Below, piece by piece: positions 7,779 to 17,532 of a DNA stretch of 41,140 bases (positions within the stretch are counted from its first letter, which is position 1; every line of letters begins with the position of its first letter). Made by a program: the position numbers and the translations under genes. Below the pieces are notes generated by a model, which saw only the letters and a program-made list of their open reading frames with translations, was not told where the DNA came from and searched no databases. Source of the DNA: Verrucomicrobiaceae bacterium (GTDB lineage Bacteria > Verrucomicrobiota > Verrucomicrobiia > Verrucomicrobiales > Verrucomicrobiaceae); assembly GCA_027487315.1 (NCBI GenBank), contig JAIYDW010000087.1, positions 1 through 41,140 of the forward strand, in the 5' to 3' direction.

Positions 7779-10700
7779 ATGCGATCCACCAAACGACTTT
7801 TCATCACCTTGATCGCCCTCGCCCTACTTCCCGTCGGCTGTAGCGATCAACACCCTTCATCGACCAGCTCACCCCGCCCTGCCAGCCCCTCCTCAACCCC
7901 ACCCATCGTCCCCCTCGCAACTCAAATCACCGATGCAACAACCCCTACCGTCCAACACAGTCCCAACACACAAACCACCTCCCCGTCCATTCCACCACTG
8001 AATGCATCACCAACCCCTCCCACCCAAAACGCATCCCCTCCTCCTTCCAACGCCACCCTCCTCAACACCACCACCACACCCAATCACCAACTCACTCCAA
8101 CCATCACCGGCCATCCAACCTCCCCGCCCACCCCATCCCAACCCTCCTCCAGCCTCACCCCCATCACCCCAACCGCCACCATCGCCCAGCGCCTCTCCCA
8201 ATCCCACAACCTCACCGACCCCACCCAACGCGCTGCCCTCGTCACCGAACTGAAGTCCCTCGAACAAAAGGAACAAGCCAATCTCCATGCCAAGGCCAAA
8301 CGCCTCGGCATCCCCACTTCAGGCACCCGTCCCGATGGCACTCCCTTCCTCCTCCGCGACTTCGAAGGCGACACGCCCATCTACGAATCCCCCGAAAACA
8401 TCAACGCTGCCATCACCACTGCCGCAGATCGAGTACGTTCTACCCCCCCATTTGATGTCACGGGCGCCAACCTCACCGTCGGCATCTGGGAAAGCGGAGG
8501 AATCCCCAGAGTCTCCCACCAAGAGTTCGGAGGCCGCGTCACCGTTGTCGACGGCTCCACCACCACCTCTAGTCACGCCACCCACGTCACGGGCACCGTC
8601 GCTGCCGCGGGCATCAACCCCCAAACCTTGGGAATGGCTCCGCAAGTCACCGTCCAAGCCTACAGTTCCACCAGCGACGTCTCTGAAATGACCGCAGCCG
8701 GCGCTGCCTCCTCAAACGAACCCGGAAAAATTCAACTCTCCAACCACTCCTACGGCACCCGCCGCGGTTGGTTCGACGACGGCGTCACCTGGCTCGGCAC
8801 CTACAGTGACGATGCCGACCCCACCAACGACGTCGATTTCGGCTTCGGCCGCTACGACACCTCTGCCGTCGCCCTCGATGGTCTCACCTACAACCTCCCC
8901 TACTACCTGCCCTTCTTCTCCAATGGAAACCAGCGCAACAATGGCCCTCCAGCCACAGGTGCCACTTGGTATCAGGGCTTCGGCGGCACCACCCGCACCT
9001 ACGACCCTGCCCGCCACCCTCCCGGTAACGGCGCCTACAAGCAGCAATACGACACCATGGACGGTCGTAAAACTGCCAAAAACATCATGTCCATCGGCGC
9101 CATCAACGACGCCGTCAGCGCTGGCCAGCGCTTCCTCCCCAATGGCACCCTCACCAGCTTCTCCTCAAGCGGCCCCACCGACGACGGCCGAATCAAACCC
9201 GACCTCGTCGCCAACGGCGCCAGCCTGACCTCCACCAGCAATGCCAGCGACACCGCCACCTCCGTCTCCAGTGGCACCAGCATGTCCACACCAAATGCCA
9301 TGGGCTCAACCGCCCTCCTCCTCGACTACTACAAGCAGCGCTTCCCCGGCCAAACCATGCGCGCCAGCACCATCAAAGCCCTCCTCCTCCACACCGCGGA
9401 CGACCTCGGCACCCCCGGCCCCGACTACCTCTATGGCTGGGGCCTCATGAACACACTCTCCGCCGCCCAAGTCATCAAGTCCCACGCCGAAAGCAACAGC
9501 AACCCTTTCATCATCGAAAACCGCCTCAACTCTACCTCTCCTTCCCGCTCACACCCCTTCACCTGGAACGGCATCGACCCCATCCGCGTCACCCTCTCTT
9601 GGACCGACCCCGCCTCCACCGCCTCCACCAATCACGACGACCGCACCCCCCGCCTCGTCAACGACCTCAACCTAACCCTCACCGGTCCCGCCAGCACCAC
9701 TCACCTGCCCTTTGTGATGCCCTACGTTGGCAACTGGACCAACGCCATGCTCACCGCCCCCGCCACCACTGGTGTCAATACCGTTGACACCGCCGAACAG
9801 ATATTCCTCCCCGCCCCATCACAACCCGGTCTCTACACAGCCACCGTCAATCACACCGGCATCCTCACCGGCTCACAACAGCATTACTCCCTCATCATCA
9901 CCGGTGGCGGCATTCCTGATCTCTTGACCATTCTTCCAGCCAATGGTCTCAACAGCGAAGGCGAGGCAGGCGGACCCTTTGCTCCTAGCAGCGAAACGTA
10001 TACCCTCTCCAACTCCGACTCTGCCCCCACCGCCTGGACTGCCGCCGTCGACGCCCCCTGGGTCACCCTCTCACAACCCGGCTCCACTCTGCTGGCAGGA
10101 CAAAGCGCCACCCTCACCGCTTCCATCAACTCCAGCGCCAACTCCCTGCCCCTCGGCCTCCATACAGCCACCCTCACCCTCACCGACACCACTCGTCAAA
10201 CAACTCGCACCCGCCTGATCACCCTCAATGTCCGTACCTATCCCATTATCAGTGCCGAACACCCGGAAAACACACCCCTCCAGAACGGACTCTCCCGCAT
10301 TGACTTTGGATCCCCCTTGATAAAGACCACCTCAAAACGCCGCCTCCTGATCCGCAATTCCGGCGTTGCGAACCTCAACATCGGCGCCCGCACATTCGAA
10401 GGCCACAATGCGTCAGATTTCACCGCCTCATCCCCCACTCTCTCGATGGTCCCCCCAAATGGCACCTCCTTCATTGACATCACCTTCGCACCCTCCACTC
10501 CAGGCCCCAGCATCGCCTCCCTTTCCATCGCCAACGACGACCCCGACGCCAACCCTTTGATCATCGACCTCACCGGCAACGCACTCGACACCCACAGCGG
10601 CATCACCTTCATCGGAGACTTGAACTCCGTCACCGCCGGAGTCGCCATCAACTCCACCGCTTCCGTTCCCCTCGCCATGGACACCTATGTCCTCTTTGCC

Positions 10701-13700
10701 GGCAACTCGCCACTTGATGGCAACGAAATGTGGCGCACCGACGGCACCGTTGCTGGCACTTATCCACTCACCAATCTCACTCCCAGCACCAATACCGTCA
10801 CACCCACAAACCTTACCCGCGTCGGAAACCGCGCCTTCTTCAGTGCCAATGATGGCATAAGCGGCACCGAACTCTACGTCACCGACGGCACCATCGCCGG
10901 CACTCAACTCGTTCGCGACATCAACCCAGGACTTTCATCCTCCTCCCCTTCCAATCTCACCGTCCTGGGCTCTACACTCTACTTCACCGCCAACACCTCC
11001 CTCACGGGCACCGAACTCTGGAAAACTGACGGCACTGCTGCGGGCACCCTTCTGGTCACCGACCTTAACCCCGGCAGCCTCAACTCCTCCCCGTCTTCCC
11101 TCGTTGCCTTTCAAAACAGAATCTTCTTCGCAGCCACCACCTCCGACACTGGCACCGAACTCTACTCTTCAGACGGCACTACCGCTGGCACCTTCCTTGT
11201 GAGGGACATCAGTTCCGGCTTCGCCAGCAGCTCTCCTACCAGCCTCACCGTTGTCGGCTCTGACCTCTTTTTCGCCGCCTCGAACTCCGACACCGAACTC
11301 TGGAAAACAAACGGCACCTTTGCGGGCACCCAGATCGTCCTGGACATTGCTCCCGGCTTTAACAGCTCCTCACCCGCAGGCTTCATTGTTCTCAACAACA
11401 TTCTCTATTTTCGCGCCACCACCTCTAGCTCCGGCACCGAACTCTGGCGCTCCGACGGCACCCCCACCGGCACCTTTCTCGTCAACGACATCAATCCCGG
11501 AACCAACTCCGGCCTCACTGCCACCCCCACTGTCTACAACAACAAACTCTATTTCTCCGCCTCCAATGGTTCCTCCGGTTCCGAACTCTGGACCTCCGAC
11601 GGCACCAATCTCGGCACGACCCTCCTCTCAGACATCTACCCCGGCTCCGTAAGCTCCACCCCCACCAACTTTCGTATCGCCAACAACCAGCTCTTTTTCT
11701 CCGCCTTCACCCTTCAGGGCCGCGAACTCTGGAAGACCGACGGAACCAACGCCGGCACCGTCCTCCTTCGTGACATCAACCCCGGATCGCTGAGCTCCTC
11801 CCCAGCCCAGCTTACCAACTTCAATGGTCTACTCATCTTCGCCGCCAACGACGGCCTCATCGGCCTCGAACTCTGGCGCAGTGACGGCACCACCGCAGGC
11901 ACCATACCCATTCACGACACCATCCCCGGCACCGCTTCCTCCAGTCTGTCCTCCCTCACAAATATCAATGGCTCCCTCCACTTCGCCGCCAATACCGGCA
12001 GCATCGGCAACGAACCTTGGCGCATACCCACCACCACTACAACCCCCACCTTGATCAGAGACATCGCCACAGGCTCTTTAAGCTCAACGCCTTCCGCCTT
12101 CATCCTCGCCCCCAATAACACCCACACTCTCTTCAGTGCCAATGCAGGCACGACCACTGGCACCGAACTCTGGATCTCTGACGGCAGCAATCTCGGTACG
12201 TCACTCCTAATGGACATCAACCCTGGCTCCTCGTCCTCTTTCCCCGCCAACTTCCGCCGGATCGGTAACCAAGTCTTCTTCACCGCCACCAACTCCTTAG
12301 GCTCAGAACTCTGGACCACAGACGGCACCGCAGCAGGCACTCGCCTCGTTCGTGACATCAACCCAGGTTCGTCCTCATCAAGTCCCTCCCAACTCACCAT
12401 CTACCAAAATGTCCTCTACTTCCGCGCTTCAAACGGCACCGTCGGCACAGAACTCTGGCGGTCCGACGGCACAACCGCAGGCACGTACCTCCTCAAAGAC
12501 ATCCGTCCAGGCCCCTTCAATTCCACCCCCCTGAACTTCGCGATCCTCGATGGTCTCCTGTACTTCTCCGCCTACAGCGAAGAAGACGGCTACGAACTCT
12601 GGCGCACTGACGGCACCTCGGACGGCACCCTCCAGGTCGCATCTCTCATGCCGGGGATCAACAGTTCGTCTCCCTCCAACCTCACCCCCGTAGCATCCAC
12701 CCTCTTCTTCTCCGCCACCACCCCCTCCGGCACCGAACTCTGGAAATACGATCCCCTCTCCGCAACCGCTTCTCAGGTGGTCGATCTTGTCCCCGGTTCC
12801 GCATCCTCCAGTCCCTCCCAATTGACTGCCAACAACGGCCGCCTCCTATTCGCAGCCGACGACGGCCAAAACGGACGCGAACTCTGGGTCAGTGATGGCA
12901 CCTCAGTCGGCACCAATCTTCTCAAAGACATCTATCCAGGCTCCGACTCCTCCACCCCCGCTTCACTCACCCCCATGGGTGAAATCGTCTGTTTCACAGC
13001 AACCAACGGCACCAACGGCAGAGAAATGTGGCAGACAGACGGCACACCGGAAGGCACCATCCTCCTCGCCGATCTGAACCCCGGATTCCTCGGCTCTAAC
13101 CCCGCCGCCCTAACCCCCGTCGGCCCTCTGCTCTACTTCACCGCCACGCTACTCGGAATCGGCACGGAGCTTTTCATGGTCGAACCCATCGCCTCGAGGC
13201 CCGTCCTCCAGGTCTACGCAGGACCCTCCTCCGGCCCAGCCCTCCTGCCCAACGCCGGTCCGGTCAACTTTGGCTTCGCGCTCCTTGGACAACGGCAGAC
13301 GAGGACCTTCGCCATTCGCAACATAGGAAATTTGCCACTTTCGATCACCAACCTTGAGACCACTGGCGATTGGCAAATCGATACCCAACGGACTAATACC
13401 CAGCTAGCACCTCGAAGCCTCACGACTTTCATCGCCCACTTCTCCCCTACAGGTGCGGGAACGCGGGTCGGAAGTCTCACCATCCAAAGCAACGATCCTT
13501 TCCATCCATCCATGGTCTTGGCGTTTAACGGAACAGGTATCGACTCTGCTCCCGGCTTGCCCGTCATCGGAATTCCTCCGGCTCACCACATCGTTCGCCC
13601 TGGTGCACGAGTGAACCTCTTTACCGTCGCTGTAGGAACTCCCCCTTTAACCTACCAATGGTCCAAAAATGGACGCCCAATTTCTGGCGCCTCATCCTCT

Positions 13701-15506
13701 CTCTTCAGCATTCCGTCTGTCAGTTCGTCAACCGCCGGTCTCTATACCGTCTCGGTTTCCTCAAAACAAAAAATCACCAGCCCAGCCACCTTCCTCACGA
13801 TCGTTCCGGACATTCCAAAATCACACCTCGTCCAGGCTGGCAAATCCATCACCTTCACCTCCGGCGATTCCGGTCCCACCACCTTCCGTGTCTGGACCCT
13901 TAACGGTGCACCCCTCCCTTCCTCCCCACGCTTCTCACTCACAAAAAACGGGCAAATCCTTACCATCAAAAACCTTCAGGCGAACGATTCAGGCATCTAC
14001 CAGTGCAATGTCTCCAATCCCGCAGGCACCCTTTCGACTGGCCCTATCAGTCTAAATGTAATTGATGCTCCTCCAACTATCATTACCCCCCTCGCGATCC
14101 CGTCAGGAATCGTCGGCGCCGCTTTCGCCTATCAAGTCCCGATAAACATCAGCCCCTCGAGGCAGCCCAATCGCTTCGGCGCCAAAGGCCTCCCTCCAAG
14201 CCTCTCCATCGACCCCATCACAGGCATCATCTCCGGCTACCCCACACGCGCCGGCACCTACCAAGTGACAATTACCGCAGCCAACAGCCTTGGTTCCTTT
14301 AGCGCCTCACAAGCCGTTCAAATCGCGCCCCTTCCCATCAATATTGCAGGCTCTTACTCAGGGTTGGTTTCACGTCACCCCATCTTGAACGACAACCTCG
14401 GGGGCAGGCTTGACTTCACCATTACCGAATCAAGCTCAGTATCAGGTTCGCTAGAGCTGGGTTCGACCAAGCTGGCATTCAGAGGACGCGTCATCGTCGA
14501 TCCCAATGGCATCCTCGAACCCCGGGTGACGATCTCGATTCCCTCTCCAAACAACCCAACCTCTCTCCTCTACACCCTTGATTTCAATATCAACAGGTCA
14601 CAAGGCGTCATTGAAACTGGAGGCATCGTCAGCGACGCTTCAAGCTCTGCACTACTCGAAGGTTGGCTCAATCCCTGGAACCTCCCCACCCGTCCAGCCT
14701 CCGCCCTCGCGGCCTACTACACATTCATCCTCAAACTCTCTGCCATCGACCAAGGCAACGTCGCCATCCCACAGGGCGACAGCTTTGGCTCGTTCAAAGT
14801 CTCCCCGTCAGGCCAACTCCAAGTCACCGCTCGCCTTGCCGATGGCACCCCCTTCACTCTCTCCTCCTTCGTTGGCCCAGGGGGGCAAATCGCACTCTTT
14901 AGGACCCTCTACTCCAAACCTCTCTTGGGTTCCCTGATCGGTCGCCTCACCGTCGACCTCAGCGGCGATCCTGAGTCTGCGCTGGACAACTCTCTCTCTG
15001 GCAGGGCCGTGACATGGTCGCGCCCAGCCATCCCAGGCCTCCTTTACCCTGAGGGCTTCACCCCCCGCTCACTCGACACTTTTGGCGGCGCCTTCACTCC
15101 ACCTCCTCTGCTTCTTAACATCACCCCCGCTCCCGGTAGCGCCCTTCTCAATTTTTACCAAGCCAACATCTCACAATCAGCCACCCCTCCAAATCGAACC
15201 CTCGCCGTCGGCCTGAACAATCGCATAACCATCCTCCCTTCAGCTTCACTTGGCACCACCACCCTCAATGTCACGCCCGCCACCGGCACCTTCTCCGGCG
15301 CCTTCACCCTCATCGACCCCCACTGGCAATCCCCTCCCCCCGCCACCTGGAGACGCACCTCCACCTATCAAGGCATCACCATCAAAAACGGCCCCACCTA
15401 TTCCGGCCACGGCCACTTCCTCCTCCCCCAACTCCCCACCTCCAACCCCAAAACCTCCCCACCCCCCACCCTCTCAGGGCAGGTCCAGTTACAGACCGTA
15501 CCCTGA
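7779..15506 (+). CDS. Giant subtilisin-like lipoprotein with ELWxTDGTxxGT repeats
   Basis: 2575 residues. The N-terminus has a lipobox (LLPVGC, Cys21), then a Pro/Ser/Thr-rich tether to about residue 130. An S8-type peptidase domain follows (about 225-560): catalytic His266 in SHATHVTGT and Ser501 in GTSMSTP are clear, but the Asp position reads GIWESGG (Glu238). Next come a beta-sandwich, a BACON-like segment (about 715-815), a choice-of-anchor-D-like domain (about 825-940), 17 ELWxTDGTxxGT repeats (about 945-1800), a second anchor-D domain, two Ig-like domains (about 1928-2095), a putative-Ig (He_PIG) domain (2096-2187) and a C-terminal domain (2188-2575) homologous to the end of the 19205-27640 protein. 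It is probably a cell-surface lipoprotein that binds or cuts polymers or proteins. It is divergent from thrS with 210 bp between them; no clear promoter was identified there. Confidence 0.93.
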   Translation: MRSTKRLFITLIALALLPVGCSDQHPSSTSSPRPASPSSTPPIVPLATQITDATTPTVQHSPNTQTTSPSIPPLNASPTPPTQNASPPPSNATLLNTTTTPNHQLTPTITGHPTSPPTPSQPSSSLTPITPTATIAQRLSQSHNLTDPTQRAALVTELKSLEQKEQANLHAKAKRLGIPTSGTRPDGTPFLLRDFEGDTPIYESPENINAAITTAADRVRSTPPFDVTGANLTVGIWESGGIPRVSHQEFGGRVTVVDGSTTTSSHATHVTGTVAAAGINPQTLGMAPQVTVQAYSSTSDVSEMTAAGAASSNEPGKIQLSNHSYGTRRGWFDDGVTWLGTYSDDADPTNDVDFGFGRYDTSAVALDGLTYNLPYYLPFFSNGNQRNNGPPATGATWYQGFGGTTRTYDPARHPPGNGAYKQQYDTMDGRKTAKNIMSIGAINDAVSAGQRFLPNGTLTSFSSSGPTDDGRIKPDLVANGASLTSTSNASDTATSVSSGTSMSTPNAMGSTALLLDYYKQRFPGQTMRASTIKALLLHTADDLGTPGPDYLYGWGLMNTLSAAQVIKSHAESNSNPFIIENRLNSTSPSRSHPFTWNGIDPIRVTLSWTDPASTASTNHDDRTPRLVNDLNLTLTGPASTTHLPFVMPYVGNWTNAMLTAPATTGVNTVDTAEQIFLPAPSQPGLYTATVNHTGILTGSQQHYSLIITGGGIPDLLTILPANGLNSEGEAGGPFAPSSETYTLSNSDSAPTAWTAAVDAPWVTLSQPGSTLLAGQSATLTASINSSANSLPLGLHTATLTLTDTTRQTTRTRLITLNVRTYPIISAEHPENTPLQNGLSRIDFGSPLIKTTSKRRLLIRNSGVANLNIGARTFEGHNASDFTASSPTLSMVPPNGTSFIDITFAPSTPGPSIASLSIANDDPDANPLIIDLTGNALDTHSGITFIGDLNSVTAGVAINSTASVPLAMDTYVLFAGNSPLDGNEMWRTDGTVAGTYPLTNLTPSTNTVTPTNLTRVGNRAFFSANDGISGTELYVTDGTIAGTQLVRDINPGLSSSSPSNLTVLGSTLYFTANTSLTGTELWKTDGTAAGTLLVTDLNPGSLNSSPSSLVAFQNRIFFAATTSDTGTELYSSDGTTAGTFLVRDISSGFASSSPTSLTVVGSDLFFAASNSDTELWKTNGTFAGTQIVLDIAPGFNSSSPAGFIVLNNILYFRATTSSSGTELWRSDGTPTGTFLVNDINPGTNSGLTATPTVYNNKLYFSASNGSSGSELWTSDGTNLGTTLLSDIYPGSVSSTPTNFRIANNQLFFSAFTLQGRELWKTDGTNAGTVLLRDINPGSLSSSPAQLTNFNGLLIFAANDGLIGLELWRSDGTTAGTIPIHDTIPGTASSSLSSLTNINGSLHFAANTGSIGNEPWRIPTTTTTPTLIRDIATGSLSSTPSAFILAPNNTHTLFSANAGTTTGTELWISDGSNLGTSLLMDINPGSSSSFPANFRRIGNQVFFTATNSLGSELWTTDGTAAGTRLVRDINPGSSSSSPSQLTIYQNVLYFRASNGTVGTELWRSDGTTAGTYLLKDIRPGPFNSTPLNFAILDGLLYFSAYSEEDGYELWRTDGTSDGTLQVASLMPGINSSSPSNLTPVASTLFFSATTPSGTELWKYDPLSATASQVVDLVPGSASSSPSQLTANNGRLLFAADDGQNGRELWVSDGTSVGTNLLKDIYPGSDSSTPASLTPMGEIVCFTATNGTNGREMWQTDGTPEGTILLADLNPGFLGSNPAALTPVGPLLYFTATLLGIGTELFMVEPIASRPVLQVYAGPSSGPALLPNAGPVNFGFALLGQRQTRTFAIRNIGNLPLSITNLETTGDWQIDTQRTNTQLAPRSLTTFIAHFSPTGAGTRVGSLTIQSNDPFHPSMVLAFNGTGIDSAPGLPVIGIPPAHHIVRPGARVNLFTVAVGTPPLTYQWSKNGRPISGASSSLFSIPSVSSSTAGLYTVSVSSKQKITSPATFLTIVPDIPKSHLVQAGKSITFTSGDSGPTTFRVWTLNGAPLPSSPRFSLTKNGQILTIKNLQANDSGIYQCNVSNPAGTLSTGPISLNVIDAPPTIITPLAIPSGIVGAAFAYQVPINISPSRQPNRFGAKGLPPSLSIDPITGIISGYPTRAGTYQVTITAANSLGSFSASQAVQIAPLPINIAGSYSGLVSRHPILNDNLGGRLDFTITESSSVSGSLELGSTKLAFRGRVIVDPNGILEPRVTISIPSPNNPTSLLYTLDFNINRSQGVIETGGIVSDASSSALLEGWLNPWNLPTRPASALAAYYTFILKLSAIDQGNVAIPQGDSFGSFKVSPSGQLQVTARLADGTPFTLSSFVGPGGQIALFRTLYSKPLLGSLIGRLTVDLSGDPESALDNSLSGRAVTWSRPAIPGLLYPEGFTPRSLDTFGGAFTPPPLLLNITPAPGSALLNFYQANISQSATPPNRTLAVGLNNRITILPSASLGTTTLNVTPATGTFSGAFTLIDPHWQSPPPATWRRTSTYQGITIKNGPTYSGHGHFLLPQLPTSNPKTSPPPTLSGQVQLQTVP
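10620..13190 (+). repeat. 17 tandem ELWxTDGTxxGT coding repeats
   Basis: Within the giant lipoprotein a unit of about 48 codons recurs from residue 981 to 1795. Its core reads GxELWxTDGTxxGTxLLxDINPGSxSSxP, followed by a short strand ending LxFxA. Seventeen units are visible plus a terminal half-unit (GTELFMVEP). Units 10 and 15 are degenerate (GNEPWRIPTTT and ELWKYDPLS). The DNA is diverged between units, so the array is old or under protein-level selection. The pattern suggests beta-propeller-like blades, possibly two or three propellers in series. Confidence 0.93.
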
Positions 15507-15521
15507 CCACCTTCACCCGGA

Positions 15522-16022
15522 TCACTTCACCACCCCGTGAAACCCCGCCTTGTTCAGCGCCACAATCAAATCCCCCTCACTGAACTCCCCTTCCACCTCA
15601 AACACGCTCGCCTTCGTCTCGATCTTCGATCCCGTCACCCCCTTCACACTCGCCACCGCCTTCTCCACTGCCTTCACACACTTTCCGCAACAAAGGTGCG
15701 CCCCGCTCACGGTCGCCCCCTTCAGCACCCGCGTTAAACTCGCCTCCTTCGGCGCCTCAATGCCCTCACCCGTCCCGGAGTAACCCGCTCCCACCAAAGC
15801 CTCGAACGCCTTCTTCGCCGTAGGCGTGTTCTTCGCCGTAATCGTCACCGTCTCCCCATCCACGGCCGCCGTCGCTCCCTTCACGGATTCAATCGCCTTC
15901 GTGATGCCCTTCGCGCAACTGCCACAGCAATTGTGCACCCCGTTCACCGTGATCGTCGCATCCGCCAAAGCCGACCCGCTCAACGCCGCCACAACACTCA
16001 AAATCAAAAAAGAAGTTTTCAT
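15522..16022 (-). CDS. Exported protein with two heavy-metal-associated domains (CCxxC)
   Basis: 166 residues starting MKTSFLILSVVAALSGSALA, a Sec signal peptide with cleavage after residue 20. Two HMA-like ferredoxin-fold domains follow: the first has VHNCCGSCAKG (Cys32, Cys33, Cys36), the second AHLCCGKCVKA (Cys111, Cys112, Cys115). Normal HMA domains have GMxCxxC; here the Met position is replaced by Cys, giving CCxxC in both. The protein would bind soft metals such as Cu(I) or Hg(II) in the periplasm; as neither a P-type ATPase nor a regulator is adjacent, the metal is unknown. It converges on the giant lipoprotein gene, 15 bp away. An upstream in-frame ATG at 16043 is less likely because it precedes the signal peptide. 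Confidence 0.88.
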   Translation of the reverse strand: MKTSFLILSVVAALSGSALADATITVNGVHNCCGSCAKGITKAIESVKGATAAVDGETVTITAKNTPTAKKAFEALVGAGYSGTGEGIEAPKEASLTRVLKGATVSGAHLCCGKCVKAVEKAVASVKGVTGSKIETKASVFEVEGEFSEGDLIVALNKAGFHGVVK

Positions 16023-16074
16023 AGACCCCTCATAACGCACCACCCCCCTTCACCTTTGCTCAAAATCCCACATA

Positions 16075-17439
16075 TCACCTCACCAGCACCTCTTTCTCCT
16101 CCGCATCCATCTCCGCCTCCCAGTCCGCCAACCGCTTCTTCAAATCCGCCACCACCTCCGGATGCCTGAAATTCATGTTCGTCCGCTCCCCCGCATCCAC
16201 CTCCAAATCAAACAGCAAATCCATCGTGTTGCCATCATTCACATACTTCCACTTCCCCCTCCGAATCGCCTTCATCGTCCGGTTCGACCGCTGCATCCTC
16301 CAGCAAAAATCCCGCTCCGCCACCTTCGTCTCACCACTCACCAACGGCAGCAAATCCACCCCATCAAACGGCTTCTCCTTCGGCAGTTGCCCTCCCGCCG
16401 CCGTCAAAAAAATCGCGCTCAAATCCATCGTGATCCCCGGCACATTCGACCGACTCCCCGCCGCAATCTTCCCCGGCCACCGCATCAGACACGGCACCCG
16501 AATCCCCCCCTCCCACAGCGTCGCCTTGTGATGAAACAGCTGCGCGTTACTCGCCCAGCGTTCCCCGCCATTGTCACTAGAAAACACCACCAGCGTCTTG
16601 TCCGCCACTCCCGCCACCTCCAGCTCCTTCAAAAGCATCCCCACCCCCGCATCCACCCGCTCCAGCATCGCCTTGTAAATCCCCCGACTCCCCTTCAGCA
16701 TGGACTCCTTCGTCACCATCGGCGTCTCCGGCGCATCCGGGGCCTGAAACGGCGCATGCACCGCCAAATGCGGCACATACAAAAAGAACGGCTTCTCCCC
16801 GCCCGCATGCTTCTTCACAAAAGCCGCCGCCCGCTCATTCACCAAATCCGTGAAATACCGCCCCTTCAGATCCACCTCCTTCAGCCCATCCCGAATCCCC
16901 ACCGTCCCGTCATAATACCGGTGCCGATAGTAATCCACATGCCCCAGTAACTCCCCAAAAAACTCATCAAACCCACGCTTCACCGGATTGTACTCATCCT
17001 TGAACCCCAGGTGCCACTTCCCAAACGCCCCCGTCACATACCCCGCCTCCCGCATCCGCTCCGCCACCGTCACCTCGCCCAGCGGCAACCCCAACCCATG
17101 CATGTCCGGCTCCGGCACCCACGCCCCGTTCACCTTCTTCATCTGCTCCACCTGATACCCAAACGCAAACTCGATCCCCACCCGCTGCTGCCATCTCCCC
17201 AGCATGAACCCCGCCCGCGTCGGCGTGCACACCGGCGCATTCGAGTAAAAATCCGTCATGATGACCCCCTCCTTCGCGATCCGATCAATGTTCGGCGTCG
17301 CAATGTCCTGGCACCCCATGCACCCCAGATCCCCATACCCCAAATCATCCGCCAAAATGAACACCACATTCGGCCGCTCAACCGCAAACGCCCCCGCCGT
17401 CACCAGCATCCCAACAAAAACCCCAAGTCGCATCTTCAT
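16075..17439 (-). CDS. Exported arylsulfatase-family sulfatase
   Basis: 454 residues, S1-type alkaline-phosphatase-fold sulfatase. The N-terminus MKMRLGVFVGMLVTAGAFA is a signal peptide. Metal-binding Asp31-Asp32 sit in FILADDLGYGD, and the formylglycine signature is Cys71 in VCTPTRAGFMLGR (C-x-P-x-R). Further family blocks are GKWHLGF, LFFLYVPHLAVHAPFQ-like and VVFSSDNGGE. The enzyme hydrolyses sulfate esters, probably of polysaccharides, in the periplasm or outside. It needs a formylglycine-generating or anaerobic maturase enzyme, not found here. The family's length (450-550) is matched. It is followed 52 bp downstream by the HMA protein on the same strand and preceded by a methyltransferase gene with a 7-bp repeat tract between. 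A start at MRLGV (17433) is equally possible. Confidence 0.93.
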   Translation of the reverse strand: MKMRLGVFVGMLVTAGAFAVERPNVVFILADDLGYGDLGCMGCQDIATPNIDRIAKEGVIMTDFYSNAPVCTPTRAGFMLGRWQQRVGIEFAFGYQVEQMKKVNGAWVPEPDMHGLGLPLGEVTVAERMREAGYVTGAFGKWHLGFKDEYNPVKRGFDEFFGELLGHVDYYRHRYYDGTVGIRDGLKEVDLKGRYFTDLVNERAAAFVKKHAGGEKPFFLYVPHLAVHAPFQAPDAPETPMVTKESMLKGSRGIYKAMLERVDAGVGMLLKELEVAGVADKTLVVFSSDNGGERWASNAQLFHHKATLWEGGIRVPCLMRWPGKIAAGSRSNVPGITMDLSAIFLTAAGGQLPKEKPFDGVDLLPLVSGETKVAERDFCWRMQRSNRTMKAIRRGKWKYVNDGNTMDLLFDLEVDAGERTNMNFRHPEVVADLKKRLADWEAEMDAEEKEVLVR

Positions 17440-17479
17440 CCCCCCACCCTAATCCCCCACCAAACCTCCTGCCAAGCCC

Positions 17480-17528
17480 AATCCACAATCCGCAATCCGC
17501 ATTCCGCAGTCCGCAATCCCCAATCCGC
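17480..17528. repeat. Seven tandem copies of a 7-bp unit (AATCCGC)
   Basis: The tract reads AATCCAC, AATCCGC, AATCCGC, ATTCCGC, AGTCCGC, AATCCCC, AATCCGC with no gaps: 49 bases, each unit at most one base from AATCCGC. It lies four bases beyond the methyltransferase stop codon and about 40 bases upstream of the sulfatase start. It could vary in copy number by slippage and alter spacing of the sulfatase 5' region. Confidence 0.85.
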
Positions 17529-17532
17529 CCCC

